DNA of 64,000 nt. Source: Paludisphaera soli. Lineage in GTDB: Bacteria > Planctomycetota > Planctomycetia > Isosphaerales > Isosphaeraceae. Of the stretch, positions 27,508-35,696 are shown piece after piece (the stretch's first letter is position 1; every line of letters starts with the position of its first letter). The stretch spans positions 124,001 to 188,000 of the forward strand of contig NZ_JAALJI010000007.1 of assembly GCF_011064595.1 (NCBI RefSeq), in the 5' to 3' direction. The translations under genes and the position numbers were made by a program. The notes under the pieces are model-generated. The model was not told the DNA's origin. It was given only the letters and a program-made list of their open reading frames with translations, and did no database searches.

Positions 27508-27939
27508 ATGAGCGACACCACAGACGACCCGAAGCCGGCCGAAGCCCCGTTCGACTTCTCCGCCTACCCGGCGAACACGGTCTTCCACGAGCGACGACTC
27601 GGCAAGGAGCGTCGCGGCCCGTTCCGCGTCCGGGGCGGCGCCGAAGTCCCCGCCGAGCCCAGGCCCGCCCGGCCCGCCGAGCGTCGGGAGAAGAAGGAGC
27701 GCCGCAAGCGCATCGACCCCACGACGTTCGAGAAGCAGTACACCGACGATGAGATGGAGTTCATGAACGCGATGCAGCGGTTCAAGGAGCTGTCGGGCAA
27801 GGCCTTCCCCTCCTATGCGGAGGTGATCAAGGTCGCCGTCGGCCTCGGCTACCGGAAGGCCGTCGACGACGCCCCCCCGCCGGTCTTTGACGAGGAGACC
27901 AGCCTCCTCCTGTTCAGTCGCGTGGAGCAGGACGCCTGA
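27508..27939 (+). CDS. small charged protein of unknown function
   Basis: A 143-residue, probably cytosolic protein. The first half is rich in Arg, Pro and Lys and predicted disordered (HERRLGKERRG, ERREKKERRKR). The second half is helical (DDEMEFMNAMQRFKELSGKAFPSYAEVIKVAVGLGYRK) and could be a small binding domain. No known family recognised. GGAG precedes the ATG, and a strong hairpin terminator follows at 27984-28029, so it is probably a single-gene transcript. Confidence 0.75.
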   Translation: MSDTTDDPKPAEAPFDFSAYPANTVFHERRLGKERRGPFRVRGGAEVPAEPRPARPAERREKKERRKRIDPTTFEKQYTDDEMEFMNAMQRFKELSGKAFPSYAEVIKVAVGLGYRKAVDDAPPPVFDEETSLLLFSRVEQDA

Positions 27940-27983
27940 GGCCAGCATCCGCCGGCGTCGAGCCTCGGGATTCGAAACGTCGA

Positions 27984-28029
27984 ACGCGGCGGTCGTCGGG
28001 GAGAGTCACCCGGCGACCGCCGCGTTTTT
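27984..28029 (+). terminator. intrinsic terminator
   Basis: Stem ACGCGGCGGTCG (27984-27995) against CGACCGCCGCGT (28014-28025), perfect over 12 pairs, followed by a T run to 28029. It lies 45 bases after the stop of the gene at 27508. Confidence 0.85.
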
Positions 28030-28062
28030 AATCTGGCGAGAACGATCGGCGCCCGGTGCGGT

Positions 28063-29226
28063 TCAGCGGGTCACGGAGGCGGTGTGCGAGGCCGTCACCA
28101 CCGCCGGGCCGGTGAGGACGTTCACCCAGGCGCCGAGAGCCTCGCGGGTCAGGCGGACGGCCCGATTCACCTCGGGAGGAACGGTGGGTTCGGGCTCGGC
28201 GAGGCTGGCGACCATCGGGTCGGCCGGGGCGAAGACGTCGTCCGGCAGAGCTGCGAAGTCGGCGTCGGCGACGGTCGGCAGGTGTGCCGCCTCGGCGAGT
28301 CCGGCGATCACCGGGGCGATCGGGGCGAAGACGTCGTCCGGCAGGGCGACTACGCCGGCGTCCGCGACGCTCGGCAGGGGGGCCGCCTCGGCGACCGGGG
28401 CGGGGGCCGCGGCGAACGCCTCGGGAGCGGGGGCCGACTCGTCGACGAGCGGGGCCGCGAAGTAGAGGTCGGCGCTCTGCTCCAGGACCTCGAAGCCGGG
28501 CAGGGGGGCGGGCGCGGCCGGAGTTTCGACCACGCGGGCCGGAGCGGTCTCGGCGGCAGCCACCAGCTCGGGCTCGGGGGCGGGGGCGACGTCGGACTGG
28601 AGGGCGAATTCGCCGTCGAAGTACAGGTTGTCGGAGGACTCCAGGGCCGCGAAGGCCAGGTCCAGGCTCTCGCGGGCCTCGGCGTCGCGGAGGCCCTGGA
28701 CGATGCCCTCGGCGAGCCGCGTCCCGGCGTCGCCGAAGCGGTCCCAGGCCAGCCGGGCCAGATCGTCGAACCGGGCGGCGACGACCACCGGCTCCGGGGC
28801 CGATTCGGGCTCGGTCGTCGCGACCGAGGAGCCGGCGGCCGTCAGGAAGTCGTCGAGCTTCGGGAGGGCGAAGGGGAGGGTGAGGGCGACGGCCGCCGTG
28901 GCGGGCCGTCCGGCGAGCATCTCGGCTCGGTGGCGGGGGGAGGTCGGGTGCGGGAGCGCGATCGTCGCCATATGGGGCGCGACCGGCGGCTCGACCGTAC
29001 GGGTGCGGCGGGCGAGGCGGGCGGCGCGAGCCCGCTCCATCTCCGCCGCCAGCAGGTCGTGGATCACCACGTACTGCTTCTCCTCCCCCCGCCGGACGTC
29101 GATCTCGGCGAGGCGGGCGTTCATCCATTTCTGAGTGGAGTCGACCCAACCTTCGATCTTCGGCCAGGCGGGGAGGCCGAGGCCCAATCCCGCCACCAAG
29201 CTGACCAAGACAAGCCGCAGCGTCAT
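28063..29226 (-). CDS. Ala/Pro-rich envelope protein with internal repeats, unknown function
   Basis: A 387-residue protein from the ATG at 29226 (GGAG nine bases upstream). A single hydrophobic segment at residues 2-20 suggests a signal anchor. A helical segment follows (WVDSTQKWMNARLAEIDVRRGEEKQYVVIHDLLAAEMERAR, residues about 27-70, shown as two joined blocks in the protein), then a long Ala/Pro/Glu-rich region. Near the C-terminus a unit of about 31 residues is repeated twice (LPSVADAGVVALPDDVFAP and LPTVADADFAALPDDVFAP). No family recognised. It shares the terminator region with the convergent gene at 27508. Confidence 0.7.
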   Translation of the reverse strand: MTLRLVLVSLVAGLGLGLPAWPKIEGWVDSTQKWMNARLAEIDVRRGEEKQYVVIHDLLAAEMERARAARLARRTRTVEPPVAPHMATIALPHPTSPRHRAEMLAGRPATAAVALTLPFALPKLDDFLTAAGSSVATTEPESAPEPVVVAARFDDLARLAWDRFGDAGTRLAEGIVQGLRDAEARESLDLAFAALESSDNLYFDGEFALQSDVAPAPEPELVAAAETAPARVVETPAAPAPLPGFEVLEQSADLYFAAPLVDESAPAPEAFAAAPAPVAEAAPLPSVADAGVVALPDDVFAPIAPVIAGLAEAAHLPTVADADFAALPDDVFAPADPMVASLAEPEPTVPPEVNRAVRLTREALGAWVNVLTGPAVVTASHTASVTR

Positions 29227-29577
29227 CGGTCGTTCTCCGGGTCGTGTCGGATTCATCGTTTGCCGCTTTCCCATGCGATTCCGGAAGTCAGCAAGAAGAG
29301 TGTTTGATGATGGCTCCTATGGAAGGTGTATCGACGGGGTTCCCTTCTCGCTTTACGGAGTATCGAGAAAATAGCGAGCCTGGCTTGATGAGGGGTTTCG
29401 TTCTGGGTGCGGGTTTCAGGGTGTCCTGGGGCTTCGGATGGGTGCAGCCGTTGCGGGTTGCGATGATTGCGCCCGGGTTCGCGTGGTCAAGAAGCAGGGG
29501 ACGCCTTAAGATGGGTTCCCATTCAGCTTTCGTGGACGCCCCGGCGACGAACGGCCGGGCGAGGGAGTGAACGACAC
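29227..29577. other. divergent intergenic region, relatively AT-rich
   Basis: About 350 bases between divergent genes, with visibly lower GC than the flanks. No protein-like frame and no convincing promoter pair were seen; regulatory sites for both genes probably lie here. Confidence 0.45.
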
Positions 29578-30561
29578 ATGGGCAAGGCGGTCCTGGTCAC
29601 CGGCGCGGGGGGGTTCATCGGCAGCCATCTGACGGAAAGGCTGGTGAGCCTTGGGCATCGGGTCCGCGTCCTGGTGCGCTACAACGGCCGCGACGATCGC
29701 GGGCACCTGGACGACCTGCCGAAGGAGATGCAGGCCGAGATCGAGGTGCACCGCGCCGACCTGAAGGATCCCGACGCCGTGGCGAGGGCCGTCGAAGGCC
29801 GCGAGCAGGTGTTCCACCTGGGCGCCCTGATCGCCATCCCGTACTCGTACCAGAACCCTTACGACGTCGTGCAAACGAACGTCAACGGCACGGCGCACGT
29901 GCTGGACGCCTGCCGGCGATCGAAGGCGTTGGAGCGGGTGGTGCTGACCTCGACCTCCGAGGTCTACGGCACGGCCCAGTACGTCCCGATCGACGAGAAG
30001 CATCCCTTGCGCGGGCAGTCCCCCTACGCGGCGACCAAGATCGCCTCGGACGCGCTCGGCGAGAGCTATTTCCGGTCGTTCGGGACGCCGGTGTCGGTGC
30101 TCCGGCCGTTCAACACGTTCGGCCCCCGCCAGTCGGCCCGTGCGATCATCCCGACCATCATCAGCCAGGCGCTCACCCGGCCCGTGGTGAAGCTCGGCCG
30201 GCTCGACCCCCGCCGCGACCTGACCTACGTCAAGGACACGGCCGAGGCGTTCGTGGCCGTCGCCTCGTGCGACGCGGCCCTGGGACGGGTCGTGAACGTC
30301 GGGCGAGGTTCGGACGTGAGCATCGGCGACCTGGTCGACCGGATCGGCGCGATCCTCGGCCGGACGCTGGAGGTCGAGACCGAGTCGGACCGCCTCCGGC
30401 CGCCGGCCAGCGAGGTCGAGCGGCTGCTCGCCGGTACCGCGCTGGCCCAGGATCTCTGGAAGTGGAAGCCGCGCTATAGCCTGGAGGACGGCCTGGCCGA
30501 GACGGTCGAATGGATCCGCGGCCATCTCGACCGCTTCCGTCCCGACGTCTACACCACCTGA
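29578..30561 (+). CDS. NAD-dependent epimerase/dehydratase (GDP-mannose 4,6-dehydratase type)
   Basis: A 327-residue short-chain dehydrogenase acting on nucleotide sugars. The NAD-binding turn GAGGFIGSH is at residues 8-16. Catalytic residues are seen in TSTSEVYG (Ser/Thr) and SPYAATKIASD (Tyr and Lys). The substrate side contains RPFNTFGPRQS and RDLTYVKDTAEAF, typical of extended SDRs for cell-surface polysaccharide precursors. The start is the ATG at 29578, with GAGGGAG upstream; longer frames lack similarity. The exact sugar cannot be read. Confidence 0.9.
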   Translation: MGKAVLVTGAGGFIGSHLTERLVSLGHRVRVLVRYNGRDDRGHLDDLPKEMQAEIEVHRADLKDPDAVARAVEGREQVFHLGALIAIPYSYQNPYDVVQTNVNGTAHVLDACRRSKALERVVLTSTSEVYGTAQYVPIDEKHPLRGQSPYAATKIASDALGESYFRSFGTPVSVLRPFNTFGPRQSARAIIPTIISQALTRPVVKLGRLDPRRDLTYVKDTAEAFVAVASCDAALGRVVNVGRGSDVSIGDLVDRIGAILGRTLEVETESDRLRPPASEVERLLAGTALAQDLWKWKPRYSLEDGLAETVEWIRGHLDRFRPDVYTT

Positions 30562-30621
30562 GGCCGACGCCCGAGCCGAGGCGAGAACACCCCAACCGAA
30601 GCCCCTGGATCGAGCCCGACG

Positions 30622-31626
30622 ATGATCGACTGGACCCCGCTCGCCGACCTGCTGGAGAAGTACGACCGATTCCTGGTCACGGCCCACATCCGCCCCGACG
30701 GCGATGCGCTGGGGTCCGAGGTCGGCATGGCGGGCCTGCTCCGCCAGAAGGGGAAGGACGTCCGGGTCGTCAACACCAGCCGGACCCCACCCCGGTACGA
30801 CTACCTCGACCCGGACGGCACGTTCTTCGAGCACTTCGGCAGCCTTCCGGCCGGGAGCCTCGACGACCGGGAGGTCGCGATCATCCTCGACCTGTCCGCC
30901 TGGTCGCAACTCGGCGACATGGCAGATTTCCTGCGGGCCTTCCCCGGGCCGATGGTCGTGGTCGACCACCACGTCAGCCAGGACGACCTGGGCGCGATCT
31001 TCCTCAAGGACACCTCGGCCGAGGCCGCCGGCACGCTGGTCATGCAGGCCGTGAAGGCGCTCGGCGGGACGTTCACGAAGGAGGTCGCCACCGGCCTCTT
31101 CACGGCGATCGCCATGGACACCGGCTGGTTCCGCCACCCGAACACCCGGCCCTCGACGCTGCTGGCCGCGTCCGAGCTGATCGAGGCCGGCGCGGAGATC
31201 GACCGGATCTACCGCGACCTGTTCGAACGCAACACGCTGAGCCGGCTTCGGCTCACCGGCGAGTTCCTCGCCGGGATGAAGACCGACCTCGGCGGCCGGG
31301 TCGCCTACGCGACCGTCACGCTCGACGACCTGGAGCGGACCGGCGCGATCCCGCACGACACCGAGGACCTGATCGACTACACGGTGAGCCTCGCCGGGGT
31401 CGAGATCGGCCTGATGATGATGGAGCTGCCCCGGGGGGCCGTGAAGGCCTCGCTGCGGTCGCGTGCGGGCGCCGACTGCGCCAGGATCGCGGCCGAGTTC
31501 GGCGGCGGCGGCCACAAGGCGGCGGCCGGGCTGACCGTGCAGGGGCCGCTCTCGACGGCCCTCGACCGCCTGCTGGCCGCGATCCGCAAGGCCCTTGATC
31601 CGGCCTCGGTCGGCGCGTCACGATAG
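30622..31626 (+). CDS. DHH family phosphoesterase (NrnA-like oligoribonuclease/pAp phosphatase)
   Basis: A 334-residue cytosolic enzyme with the DHH domain (AHIRPDGDALGSE with the metal-binding Asp residues; IILDLSAWSQ; VVVDHHVS with the DHH motif; AIAMDTGWFRHPNT) and a DHHA1 domain ending in FGGGGHKAAAG. These proteins degrade short RNA oligonucleotides and 3'-phosphoadenosine 5'-phosphate. The length is normal. It follows the epimerase after 60 bases on the same strand. Confidence 0.9.
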   Translation: MIDWTPLADLLEKYDRFLVTAHIRPDGDALGSEVGMAGLLRQKGKDVRVVNTSRTPPRYDYLDPDGTFFEHFGSLPAGSLDDREVAIILDLSAWSQLGDMADFLRAFPGPMVVVDHHVSQDDLGAIFLKDTSAEAAGTLVMQAVKALGGTFTKEVATGLFTAIAMDTGWFRHPNTRPSTLLAASELIEAGAEIDRIYRDLFERNTLSRLRLTGEFLAGMKTDLGGRVAYATVTLDDLERTGAIPHDTEDLIDYTVSLAGVEIGLMMMELPRGAVKASLRSRAGADCARIAAEFGGGGHKAAAGLTVQGPLSTALDRLLAAIRKALDPASVGASR

Positions 31627-31816
31627 TCTCCGGAATCGCGAGCGTCGCGGCGTCCCCGCCGCGCGCACGCCAGCCCGCACCCGGCCCAAGGCGAACCGCC
31701 GAGGGCCGGGCCCGCCGACCGCCGGGCGTCGAGGCCGCCCCCGCGAGGGCCGCCGATCGGCGTCCGCGCCGCCGACGCGCCCTTGCGCGCCCTCCCACCA
31801 CGAAGAGGCCCCCCGC

Positions 31817-32353
31817 ATGAATCGACGCGACTTCCACCGCCTGGGGACGAAGGCCCTGGGCGCCCTGGTCAAGCTGACGGTCGCGCTGCCCGCGGCCGCC
31901 TTCCTCCTCAACCCGCTGCGAAAGGCCTCGCCCGCCGGCGCCGACGCCCCGGTCTTCGAGGGCCTCGTCCCGCTCAGCCAGCTCAAAGTCGGCGTGCCGC
32001 AGTCTTTCGGCGTGGTCCGCGACCAGGTCGACGCCTGGGTCAAGTATCCCAAGGAGCCGGCCGGCTCCGTCTGGCTCGTCCGCCAGCCGGATGGGGCCGA
32101 GCCCCCGGTGATCGCCTACTCCGCCGAGTGTCCCCACCTGGGGTGCGCGATCAACCTCGCGGGCGACGCCAAGAGCTTCATCTGCCCCTGCCACACCAGC
32201 GCCTTCGCCCTGGACGGGACGCCGCAGAACCACGTCCCGCCCCGGCCCATGGATCGGCTCGACGTCGAGCTGAGCGACGACGCCGACCCCGAGGTCCGCG
32301 TCCGATTCCAGCGCTTCCGGACCCTCGCCGAGGAGAAGATCCCCCTTGCGTAA
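31817..32353 (+). CDS. Rieske iron-sulfur protein of a cytochrome bc-type complex
   Basis: A 178-residue protein. The N-terminus NRRDFHRLG plus a hydrophobic stretch is a Tat-type signal anchor. The Rieske [2Fe-2S] ligands are in CPHLGC and CPCHTSAF (about residues 105-135). It passes electrons from quinol to the c-type haem. The start is the ATG at 31817; the longer frame upstream is Arg/Pro noise. Its last codons overlap the start of the cytochrome b gene, so the two are co-translated. Confidence 0.95.
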   Translation: MNRRDFHRLGTKALGALVKLTVALPAAAFLLNPLRKASPAGADAPVFEGLVPLSQLKVGVPQSFGVVRDQVDAWVKYPKEPAGSVWLVRQPDGAEPPVIAYSAECPHLGCAINLAGDAKSFICPCHTSAFALDGTPQNHVPPRPMDRLDVELSDDADPEVRVRFQRFRTLAEEKIPLA

Positions 32354-34139
32354 ACTCCTGGTCGACTGGTTCGAGGACCGCACCGGGCTGAACGGCCGGC
32401 TGCGGGCCCTTCGCGACGAGCCCCTCCCCGCCGGCCCCCGCTGGGGCTACGTCTGCGGCTCCGCCCTGCTCGCCATCCTGCTCATCCAGGCCTTCACCGG
32501 CCTGATGATGATGACCGCCTACAGCGCCTCCTCCTCGACCGCGTGGGGGAGCGTCTTCTACATCGAGAAGCAGATGTGGATGGGCTGGTTCATCCGGGGG
32601 CTCCACCATTTCGGCGCCCAGACCGTGATGGTCCTGCTCCTCGTCCACCTGCTCCAGGTGCTCTTCACGGCCGCGTACCGGGCCCCTCGCGAGGTCAACT
32701 GGTGGCTCGGCCTGGCCCTGATGACGCTGATTTTGGCGTTCAGCCACACCGGCTATCAGCTCCCCTGGGACCAGAAGGGCTACTGGGCCACCAAGGTCGT
32801 CACCAACATCATGGGGGGGGCCCCGGTCCTCGGCCCCTACGTCAAGACCGTGGTCGTCGGCGGATCCGAATACGGCAACCAGACCGTCACGCGGTTCTAC
32901 GGCCTGCACGTCGGGATCCTGCCCGTGCTGCTGGCCGTCTGCCTCGGCGCCCACCTGGCGCTCCGATATCGACACGGCCTGAAGGCCCCCGCGAACCCGA
33001 CCCCGCCCCCGGAAGGGGCACCCTCGACCTACCACCCCGACCAGACCTTTCGCAACTCGCTGGCCGTCGCGGCGATCCTGGGCGTGATGGTGGGCCTGGT
33101 GTTCTGGGAAGGCGGGGCCCCGCTCGACGCCCCGGCCGACCCTTCCAGCTCGGATTACCCCGCGCGGCCGGAGTGGTTCTTCCGGTTCCTCTTCCAGATG
33201 CTCAAGCTGTTCCCGGGCAGGCTGGAGTGGGTCGGCTCGATCGCGATCCCCGGAGCGCTCATGACCACGCTGGCCTTGCTCCCCCTGCTGGACAAGGTCC
33301 TCCCCTCGAAGCCGCTGCACTTCCTGGTCTGCTCCACGGTCTTCGCCCTCGCGGGGGGCGCCGGCTACCTGACCCTCGAGTCGTTCCGCGAGGACATGGC
33401 CAGCACCCAGTTCCAGGAAGCCCGCGAGAAGGCCGACAAATCGACCGAGCGGGCCTTGTTCCTCGCCTCGCACCCCGATTTCGGAGTCCCGCCGGAGGGG
33501 TCCAGCTACCTGATGCGGCTCGACCCGCTCACGCGCGGGGCGGAGCTGCTCGACAAGACCTGCCTGGGCTGCCACCGCCTGGGGGGCGAGGGGACCGGCG
33601 AGCAGTCGGCGCCCGACCTGAAGGATTTCGGCTCCTACGCCTGGATCCGCGGCCTGCTGGAGAAGCCCGACGCCGACGCTTATTTCGGCAAGTCGCCGGA
33701 GTGCGACGGAATGACCGAATGGAAGCAGAATTCGAAGCTCGACGCCAAGCAGCTCGACCAGGTCGCGGAGTTCGTGGCGTCGTTCGCCAGCATTCCCGCC
33801 GACCAGACGGTCGACGAGTGGCTCAACACGCCGGGCGTCGTCGACCATCCGGGCAACGAGCTTTTCCAGAAGGACTGCGGCACCTGCCACCTGATCGACG
33901 GCTACACCGAAGGCGGCCTCCGCGACGCCCCCGACCTCTTCGCGTGGGGCTCCCCGCGCTGGATGAAGCGGATGATCCGCAAGCCGGGCGAGGCGGCGCT
34001 CTACGGCTATCTGGAAGAGAAGCAGCGGATGCCCGCCGCCGCCCCCGAGGACCTGAACGAGTCCGACCTCAGCATGATCGTCCGCTACATCAAGGGCGAC
34101 TACCTCAAGCCCGAGGCCCCGGCCGCCCCCCGGCCCTGA
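32346..34139 (+). CDS. cytochrome b fused to a two-haem cytochrome c domain
   Basis: A 597-residue membrane protein. It starts at TTG 32346, overlapping the Rieske gene by 8 bases. Residues 1-340 cover cytochrome b6 plus subunit IV: haem b ligands His87, His101, His188 and His203 (spacings 14 and 15, as in b6), and the quinol-site motif PEWF at 275-278 (PEWY in most). Residues 380-597 form a periplasmic c-type part with two haem sites, CLGCH (406-410) and CGTCH (511-515). With the Rieske protein it makes a compact quinol:acceptor oxidoreductase. No separate cytochrome c1 or f gene is present. A strong terminator follows. Confidence 0.92.
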   Translation: MRKLLVDWFEDRTGLNGRLRALRDEPLPAGPRWGYVCGSALLAILLIQAFTGLMMMTAYSASSSTAWGSVFYIEKQMWMGWFIRGLHHFGAQTVMVLLLVHLLQVLFTAAYRAPREVNWWLGLALMTLILAFSHTGYQLPWDQKGYWATKVVTNIMGGAPVLGPYVKTVVVGGSEYGNQTVTRFYGLHVGILPVLLAVCLGAHLALRYRHGLKAPANPTPPPEGAPSTYHPDQTFRNSLAVAAILGVMVGLVFWEGGAPLDAPADPSSSDYPARPEWFFRFLFQMLKLFPGRLEWVGSIAIPGALMTTLALLPLLDKVLPSKPLHFLVCSTVFALAGGAGYLTLESFREDMASTQFQEAREKADKSTERALFLASHPDFGVPPEGSSYLMRLDPLTRGAELLDKTCLGCHRLGGEGTGEQSAPDLKDFGSYAWIRGLLEKPDADAYFGKSPECDGMTEWKQNSKLDAKQLDQVAEFVASFASIPADQTVDEWLNTPGVVDHPGNELFQKDCGTCHLIDGYTEGGLRDAPDLFAWGSPRWMKRMIRKPGEAALYGYLEEKQRMPAAAPEDLNESDLSMIVRYIKGDYLKPEAPAAPRP

Positions 34140-34144
34140 ACCCT

Positions 34145-34185
34145 CGCGGGGCGCGTCGGCTTCGGCGCGCCCCGCGTCCTTTCTC
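34145..34185 (+). terminator. intrinsic terminator after the Rieske/cytochrome b operon
   Basis: Perfect 11-base-pair stem, CGCGGGGCGCG (34145-34155) and CGCGCCCCGCG (34166-34176), loop of 10 bases, followed by a T-rich tract (TCCTTTCTC). Confidence 0.8.
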
Positions 34186-34387
34186 GAAATCCGACCGCGA
34201 GCTTCCCACCGGGCGGGGGACTTCAGGTTCCCAAAATGACGGGGGCGGCGAGACCTCGGCGTCGACCGGCGGCGGACTCGGTGGCATTTGAACACGTGTC
34301 GCGGAGGGGGCCTGGCATACCCGGCTTCCCGTCGGTCGATCGGGTCCGCAAATTCAACGTAAACCGGCGATTTGCCGGGAAAATCGC

Positions 34388-34417
34388 TTGATATCGGGGT
34401 GGTGGGATCGCTAGACT
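34388..34417 (+). promoter_or_regulatory. possible promoter of the C26-like gene
   Basis: TTGATA (34388-34393, five of six) and TAGACT (34412-34417, four of six) with an 18-base spacer. It lies 281 bases before the start codon. Confidence 0.4.
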
Positions 34418-34697
34418 CCACCGGCCTTGAACGCTCGGCCCACGGAGGGGAACGCAGAGTTCGGAACAGGCGATCCCCCCCTCTCCCAACGGGCCCACCC
34501 GATACACCCGACGACCTGAAAGGGTCCTCGCTTCGAGACCTGGTCGATACGTCGACCCGGCTCCGCCAATCCTTCGTCGATCTCGCAACTGCGCGGTCCT
34601 CCGTAGGGCGTCCCGACGGCTCCAGGCCTCGGCGCGCCTCGTGAGGATGGGAACGGATTCCGCCTCGCCACCAAACATCTTCGGAAGGGATTCCGCC

Positions 34698-35450
34698 ATG
34701 AACCACCGACCGCTCATCGGCATCAACATGGATCTCCGGGCTTCGGGCAAGAGCCGCACCCCCCACAGCCTGGCCCAGACCGGCTACTATGACGCGCTGA
34801 TGACCGCCGGCGCCCTGCCGATCATGATCCCGCCGTTCACCCGCGAGAGCGACATGCTCCCGATCCTCGACAAGCTCGACGGCGTGGTGCTGACCGGCGG
34901 CGACGACCTCGACCCCCGCAAGATGGGCCTGGCGCCCCACCCCTCGGTCACCGTCATGTCCGAGCGTCGCGAGCTGTCCGACCGGCTGCTCTGCAAGCTG
35001 GTCCAGCAGGAGAAGATCACGACCCTGGGAATCGGCCTGGGCATGCAGGAGCTGAACGTGGTCGCCGGCGGCGGCCTGTTCGTCCACCTCCCCGAAGACC
35101 TGCCCAAGTGCATCCCGCACTACGATCCCCACGGCGGCGCCCATCGTCACACGGTGACCATGCGGCCGAAGACCCGCCTGGCCGAGATCTACGGGCCGGG
35201 CGAGGTCCGGGTGAACAGCTACCACCACATGGGCGTCCGCAAGCTCGCCCCCGGCTTCCGCATCGCGGCCCTCGCGCCGGACGGGCTGATCGAGGCCTAC
35301 GAAGGCAAGGATCCGGGCTGGTGGGTCGTCGGCGTCCAGTGGCACCCCGAGAACGAGGGCCACATCTCGCTCGACATGCAGCTCATGGAAGCCTTCGTCG
35401 AGGCCGCCCGCGACGCCAAGGCCGCGCCGACGCTCGCCCGCGTGGGCTGA
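34698..35450 (+). CDS. class I glutamine amidotransferase-like (peptidase C26/PuuD type), nucleophile missing
   Basis: A 250-residue cytosolic protein with the fold of gamma-glutamyl-gamma-aminobutyrate hydrolases. Recognisable blocks are GVVLTGGDDLDP, then TLGIGLGMQELNVVAGG, then VNSYHHMGVRKLAPG, and VQWHPENEG. The nucleophile elbow normally reads GICRGMQ; here it is GIGLGMQ, with Gly113 at the Cys position and Leu114 at the Arg position. His and Glu of the triad are kept (HPE). It cannot work by the usual thiol mechanism, so it may bind a ligand without hydrolysing it. Start at ATG 34698. Confidence 0.85.
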   Translation: MNHRPLIGINMDLRASGKSRTPHSLAQTGYYDALMTAGALPIMIPPFTRESDMLPILDKLDGVVLTGGDDLDPRKMGLAPHPSVTVMSERRELSDRLLCKLVQQEKITTLGIGLGMQELNVVAGGGLFVHLPEDLPKCIPHYDPHGGAHRHTVTMRPKTRLAEIYGPGEVRVNSYHHMGVRKLAPGFRIAALAPDGLIEAYEGKDPGWWVVGVQWHPENEGHISLDMQLMEAFVEAARDAKAAPTLARVG

Positions 35451-35483
35451 GCCCCGCAGCCGGTCTCGAAGCTCCCTTGCCAC

Positions 35484-35515
35484 GGCCTCGCGCCCCTCTC
35501 ATCGGGCGCGAGGCC
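35484..35515 (+). terminator. hairpin terminator after the C26-like gene
   Basis: Perfect 12-base-pair stem GGCCTCGCGCCC (35484-35495) and GGGCGCGAGGCC (35504-35515), loop of 8 bases, located 34 bases after the stop. The following T tract is weak (GCTTCGATTTCG). Confidence 0.65.
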
Positions 35516-35696
35516 GCTTCGATTTCGAAGGCCGCCCCGGCGCGCGGCTTGCACTGGGTGAAGTTCGCGGGGTCGGGGCGTGGACGGCGCGCGTCGCTTG
35601 CGCTAAGATCGCACCGTTGGACCCAAGGACGCGCCCGAAGCCGGTCCGCCGGCCGTCGTCGTCCCGAGCCCCGATCCGCGCGGAGAAGCTTGAGAT

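Larger units (their letters stand above)
34140..34697. other. intergenic region between cytochrome and C26-like genes
   Basis: About 560 bases without a protein-like frame. It holds a terminator (34145-34185) and a promoter-like pair (34388-34417); the remaining 280 bases before the next start would be a long untranslated leader, with no recognisable riboswitch. Confidence 0.5.
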
